Shown one piece after another: positions 58,338-64,000 of a stretch of 64,000 nucleotides of DNA. This stretch comes from Microcebus murinus (taxonomy: Eukaryota; Chordata; Mammalia; Primates; Cheirogaleidae). The notes beneath the pieces are model-generated. The model saw only the letters and a list, made by a program, of their open reading frames with translations. It ran no database searches and was not told the DNA's origin. The stretch is taken from assembly GCF_040939455.1 (NCBI RefSeq), contig NC_134122.1:31476001-31540000 (forward strand), read 5' to 3'. Made by a program: the position numbers and the translations under genes. How positions within the stretch are numbered: the first letter of the stretch is position 1; every line of letters starts with the position of its first letter.

Positions 58338-59157
58338 TGAGGTTCTGCTTCGTTTTTTTCTCCTTTGCTTTCTGTTTACTTTAGACACACTGGCCAGACC
58401 CCAGGCATCTCCTTTGATTTTCTTGGTCCTTCTCTTCTGCCTTGCATGTTGAGTTCTGTATTGCTGTGGCTTCCAAGAGGGGGGAAAAACAGAAGTCACT
58501 TACAAATTGAACTGCATCTTGTTTTTATTCAGCTGTGATTGACATACAGAATTTGATGCACCTTGTTTTCAAAACAAGGATAAAAATATCTGTTGATCCT
58601 TGCAGATTCCTTTCCGTTCCTATTTATAGGTAGTCCTGTCTCTGTTCCCCCCTCCCCATGCGGACTATTGGAGCAGGATAGGCTCACATTTCAAACTGTA
58701 AAACCTGGAAGAGAAGGGTCATTATGGAATATTGGTGGGGAGTCCACATAGAAGATGAATTGAATGCTCTAATGTGTTCATGTGTTTTTGTTACTGCTCT
58801 TTTGAGGTCGTGTCCAAACTAGTTCACTCCTTTCACCGGATGTAAGAGGTTCCTCTCTGGCTGGGTGTACCAGATGCTAGCTTGTTTCTTTTCTGCTGGG
58901 CTGAGGCGCTTTGGGGATTGAGGGGGGGTGGTGCTTCCACTGCGCCGGGCTGATGCACAGCGCCGACGTTGTTTTTCTCCTAATCCCTGTTGTCTGTGTA
59001 TTTTGTTTCTAGTATAGGTAACGTGAGATACAGTGCTTCCACAGCCCCTTAAATTCATGGTGAAAATGGGCCTAGAATCCGGCACTTTATTTCATTTGGT
59101 GAATTGAAAATTTTACTATGCAGAGCTGTCAAGAACCTTAAATTAACTATAGATGAC

Positions 59158-59163
59158 AATAAA
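59158..59163 (+). terminator. EIF4H: internal poly(A) signal AATAAA of EIF4H
   Basis: GACAATAAATGTCTAGG, about 1.16 kb behind the stop. Could give a shorter 3' UTR. Confidence 0.5.
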
Positions 59164-59811
59164 TGTCTAGGTTTGCTGCCTCATCTTTCGGACAAAATTT
59201 ACTGTTCCTGTGTAGAGTGTTTAACACTTACTTGGGTATAGAAGGTTAGGCTTTTGAGCTTGAACGCTTGTGTGTGAACAAAGGAAAATTTTTAGCACCC
59301 GAGTCCCAGTATGTCCCTTTGGGAGCAGTTCAGGGACAGCCAGCAACTAGAGCCCTCGGGTAAAGAGGCCCTCCCTGACGACTGACTGCAGAGCCCAGGG
59401 TGGCCTGGCTTACACAGCATGGTGTGCTTAGGTAGTAGTTGGTCACTAGCTGTCATCCTCAGCTTCTCTTACTGTGTCTCTGTTACAAGGTCTCAGCAAT
59501 CTACAGAACTCTCTCGCCTCTCCTTCTTTCCACCTGTCAGCTTCTCTGCTTCCGAGATAAGAACCATTTGTGTAACACCAATACTTAACTTAAGAAAGAC
59601 ATGCATTATGTGGTTGTAATCAAACCTGATGCTTTCAGATGACCTACTCACATCTTCAATGTGGAAAAGAAAAAGAACAAAACACTCATCTAAACTTCTG
59701 GGCAATCCAGTTGACTTTTAAATGTAAGAATGGAATTCCAAACACTTAACACATTCAGCTATATGACAGAAAGTAAATCTATGGATATGGTATTTTGTGA
59801 ATGATCTTTTA

Positions 59812-59817
59812 AATAAA
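59812..59817 (+). terminator. EIF4H: distal poly(A) signal AATAAA of EIF4H
   Basis: TTTTAAATAAAAGAAAACC with a T/G-rich downstream region (TGCTTGTCTTTATTTTTG). Cleavage expected near 59830-59840. Confidence 0.8.
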
Positions 59818-59971
59818 AGAAAACCTTACGTAATATTTAATGCTTGTCTTTATTTTTGAATGCTTTTTCACTGTTTGTAAAATTAAAAATGTTAAATTTG
59901 AGAAGCACCATCTACTTTTAGGAGAGTCTCCTGTAAGTCACGGGTTTAGTAGGATTATTTTATTTTTTTAC

Positions 59972-60294
<323 letters not shown>

Positions 60295-61316
60295 TAGTAG
60301 GATTATTTTAAAAGCTACTGTTGATTAGAAATAAGATGCCAATTATTTTCTCTTCTTTTTTCCTCTCTCACTTCCTAAAAATGTAATTTTCCTAACCAGA
60401 CAAGAACTTCAGAAGTCTAGTGGTAGTTTTTGGTTAGGTAAAGAACATAATTTTTTTTTTCCAGATGGAGGAAACCAAGTATTTACACAAATATGTGCCT
60501 GCTTGTAACAACTGCTTGTTTGCAAAAGAAATTCTCATGACTAATGGGTGCTGCTTTGTGGCACTCGGGTCCGCTTTGCGGAGGTACTGCTACATGTTTT
60601 GCCATCTGGTAGTTTTTCAAATGTGCTTCTGTAAGCAAAGGTGGGCTCTGCGGGCAGAGTGCAGGCTTCCGCCTGTGTTTGGGAAAGGCCCGGCCGTCTG
60701 TGGGAGGGCAGTGAGGGCCTGGCCCAGTGCAGACCCCACCGTGTGGTAGGGCCTCCGCAGGTGGTGTACAAAGCAGGACTGCAGCTGAATTTTAGCAATA
60801 AGGTGGGCAGCGTGGGTGCTGTTTGAGTGCCTGGAGGGGCTGTTGCTTGGACTGCTTCCCGGCCATGCAGGAGAGGACTTGGAGCCTCTTGGTGTTTAAG
60901 CAGGGAGATCCTGAAGACGGGAAACCTTCCTACTCTTAGGTTGAGCTGGCACTTCGTCTTCAGTAGGGATTTTCTGTGGCTGGCCAGAGACTTGAAATCC
61001 AGCTCCGAGCCTTCTATCCAAGCGTCCTGTGGGCTCCATCTCTGAAGGGCCTGTGGAACATTCCCATGTTTAAAACAGTCAGCTGCAGTTCACAGTCATT
61101 GGGAGGGTTTCTAATACTGAAGAGGAGCTTGTGCAGCGCTCTCCTGACCTCCCTGAACGTTGCTGTAGCTGTGCAAAGGTTACTTCTCACGACAAGCACC
61201 ATTCCCTTGGCAGGTAGATACATAAAGCTTTTCGGTACCTGCCTCCCATCCGTAAGTAACTAGATTAACGGTACGTATGTCCCAAGATGAGTGGGTGGAT
61301 GGAGAGAGTTGTGTTA
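60295..61316. other. downstream intergenic, no feature seen
   Basis: Moderately GC-rich around 60640-60980; overlapping short frames on both strands without recognised similarity. Confidence 0.45.
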
Positions 61317-61490
61317 TTTTTTTGTTTGTTTTTCTATATAATTTTAGTTGTGCAGCTTATTTCTTTATTTTTAGTAGAAACGGGTTCTCATTCTTGCTCA
61401 GGCTGGTCTTGAACTCCTGATCTTGAGTGATCCTCCCGCCTCAGCCTCCCAGAGTGCTAGGATTACAGATAGGAGCCACCACGCCCGGCC
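61317..61490 (-). repeat. Alu left arm and linker, antisense, truncated
   Basis: TTTTCTATATAATTTTAGTTG to ACGCCCGGCC; right arm missing. Confidence 0.88.
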
Positions 61491-62640
61491 AAGAGAGTCA
61501 TTTTTGTAAAAATTTGCGCCAGCCATGTCAGTGTTCCTGAGAAGGGTTTAGGCAGGTAGCTGGTACCTGGCTTCTCTCTCCTGTTCTAAAACTGACTAAA
61601 GAGAACCAAAACTTCATGGTGTGCCAAGTGAGACCCTTTCTAAAGAATGTCCTTGCATCCGTTTTGGCAGGGTGGGATTGTTTCTCCCAGGCCTGTTACT
61701 TGTTGACTCACTTTTGACAGCAGCTTCCTGTGGTTTGGGCTCCAGAGCCTAGGAAGGGAAACGTGTCCACAGCCGACTTCCAGAAACCTGGGTTTTCCGT
61801 CGTGACTCAGAACTCTTGCTGCTTCTCGGAGGTCTTAGCAGGAGGCAGGAAGGAAAGAGGTGGCAGGTGCTGCTGGGTAAGGAGGGGGAGGTGTTGGGAC
61901 TGTTATCTGGCGTCCACTCTCAATTCGTGATTTCCAGGGAACAGCCTGGCTTTCTCGGTGGAGGGAGATTACTTAACAGAGAAGAGCTAATTAATTAACC
62001 CAGAACTTGGGTTTTCCTGCTGTGTAGGGTGGTGAAGCAGCCTGAAATGTCCGCCTTAAAGGAAGTCCTCGCACAGAGGGGCAAGGGCCAGGCTCTCTGG
62101 GCTTCTGTAACGAAGTGGGGCTGTCTCTGGCCACCTTTGGTTTTGTTTCTTTGGTGAGAAGCTTTGCTCTTCGTTTTGTGTTTCGACCAACCTTTAACGA
62201 TGTTGAGGTGTTTTGAGTCACTTTCTCACTTAGGAAGCAACCATGACCTTAGAGTCCGCCCTTTGCAAGTTTTTGGTTTGAAAGTGAACCAAAATAACAA
62301 AGACTAGGCACTTAATTATAACCTACTGCTAAGCCTCGTCTGCCATCTGGAGCCACCCTCTGACTCTGTAAAATGTTAAATCATACAGATAAAAGTGCAC
62401 CATTTCACAGTAATAGGCTCTCGGTATTCTGGCCTGGAGAAAACTCGTTTCCTGTACTTGCCGGTTCCTGTGCCGTGGGAGGCAGTACATGGCCCAGCCC
62501 TCCTCAGCAAGATGGGGAGAGAGGCACACCAGAAATTCCATGATAGCACCAGGATTCCTTGGAATCGGTAGAAGCCTTTCTCATGCCTCGTACTCTATTG
62601 AAGTTAGGAATATGCTCACCAGATTTTTTTTAAAAGACAT
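61491..62640. other. downstream intergenic, no feature seen
   Basis: Unique-looking; short frames only, no exon of LAT2 recognised. Confidence 0.45.
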
Positions 62641-63060
62641 TTTATCAAAGCACGAAATGGAAAAACAAGTTACAAATTGAAAAAAGACGATGGATATATG
62701 TAGAGTTCCTACAAATCCGTAAGAAGAAAGCAAAGTATTTCACAAAAGATGAAGTATGGCCAAAAAACAATGCCTAAGCCTCATGAGTGATCAAGGAGTT
62801 GTTAATAAGGCTTCAAGGAAATGGAAAACTATTTTATACCCATTGAAATGGCAAAAATCAAAAAGCCTGATGAGCCAGTTGCTGGAAGGTTTGTGGGTGT
62901 CTTGCATATTACAGGTGAGGGTGTAAACAGGTACAGCCACTTTGGAAATTAACTGAACATTCCCATACTCTGCACCCCGGGGGCTCCCCTCCCGGCTATG
63001 TGCCCAAGAGAAATAACATGCACAGCAGCAACACTGAAACCAATTTGATGTCTGATAGAG
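62641..63060 (+). repeat. old L1 3' remnant, sense
   Basis: CCATTGAAATGGCAAAAATC, GTGAGGGTGTAAACAGGTACAGC and GCCCAAGAGAAATAACATGC follow the sense L1 ORF2/3' text found in old subfamilies. Confidence 0.7.
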
Positions 63061-63320
63061 CTAGAGAGAAACCATATTGAGATAACGGACTATCATGCCA
63101 CAGGCTGAAGGAATAATGCCTCACTCGACACTGGCGGACCATAGCAACGCTAAGAGGTGGAAGATAAGCCCCAAGTGCTTACGTACAACATGGTACTTTC
63201 TTCACATACAAAATTAAATACTTTCTAAATACACATAACAAAAAGCAATTACTTAGGTGGGGGGAGGCAGAAGGGTAAATGGGTTCCTGAGGTACATTTT
63301 TCTTAAGAAAATCAATAGCT

Positions 63321-63466
63321 GGCCGAGCATGGTGGCTCATGCCTGTAATCCTAGCACTCTGGAAGGCCGAGGCTGAAGGATCGCTTGAGGTTAGGTGTTC
63401 AAGACCAGCCTGAGCAAGAGCGAGGACAACAGAGCGAGACTCTGTCTCAAAAAAAAAAAAGAAAAA
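63321..63466 (+). repeat. Alu, sense, large internal deletion
   Basis: GGCCGAGCATGGTGGCTCATG jumps from GAGCAAGAGCGAG to GACAACAGAGCGAGACTCTG. AAAATCAATAGCT flanks both ends. Confidence 0.92.
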
Positions 63467-63545
63467 ATAGAAAATCAATAGCTTTCTTGATGCTTTAAGA
63501 CATGTATGACCCTGGAAGATTCTCAGCCCCAGAACTGGGTTTTTT

Positions 63546-63902
<357 letters not shown>

Positions 63903-64000
63903 TGAACTGAAAAGCCCTGTTTGGTGATGAAAAAGTTTTAGAAATAGTGGCAATGGTTGCATAGCATTGAATGTAATTAATGCCCCTGAATGCATACTTT

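Overview
The window is nuclear DNA of a strepsirrhine primate, most likely a mouse lemur or a close relative. Most of the roughly 50 Alu copies carry the strepsirrhine signature: a linker of the type ATAAATAGAAAGAAATTAATTGG between the arms, and a second arm reading GCTAGGCTGACGCCACGGCACTCACTC. A non-autonomous piggyBac element with intact ends and TTAA duplications (21516-21936) fits the mouse-lemur lineage, where recently active piggyBac families are known. EIF4H places the window in the region equivalent to human 7q11.23 (the Williams-Beuren region), with the left half being sequence upstream of EIF4H on the LIMK1 side.

Layout. 1-34 kb is intergenic: old antisense L1 pieces, a degenerate class I endogenous retrovirus end with its LTR, a second solo-LTR-like piece, a U6 pseudogene, MIR pieces and about 33 Alus. 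Inside it, on the minus strand at 12540-14027, lies a complete intronless cGAS reading frame (495 codons). It is a retrocopy of the cytosolic DNA sensor gene, with its 5' UTR and an interferon-response-like element retained, dropped into an old L1 whose two halves flank it. 34.0-35.2 kb is the CpG-island promoter of EIF4H. 34684-57994 is the complete EIF4H coding sequence in seven exons, including the 60-nt cassette exon. Its 3' UTR runs to a poly(A) signal at 59812. The microRNA gene MIR590 sits in the last long intron (54628-54724). The last 4 kb are downstream intergenic sequence with three more Alus and an L1 remnant; no LAT2 exon was recognised.

How the parts work together. EIF4H is the translation factor that stimulates the eIF4A helicase, and its pre-mRNA also delivers miR-590. 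The cGAS copy is not part of that unit: it lies on the opposite strand about 20 kb upstream. All catalytic residues are kept, but three regulatory or DNA-binding features differ from human cGAS as I remember it: the nucleosome acidic-patch anchor arginine is isoleucine, the zinc-thumb loop is two residues shorter, and the N-terminal tail has lost most of its lysines. An intact second cGAS with altered control surfaces is the most interesting object in the window. Whether it is expressed and under selection cannot be told from the sequence alone.
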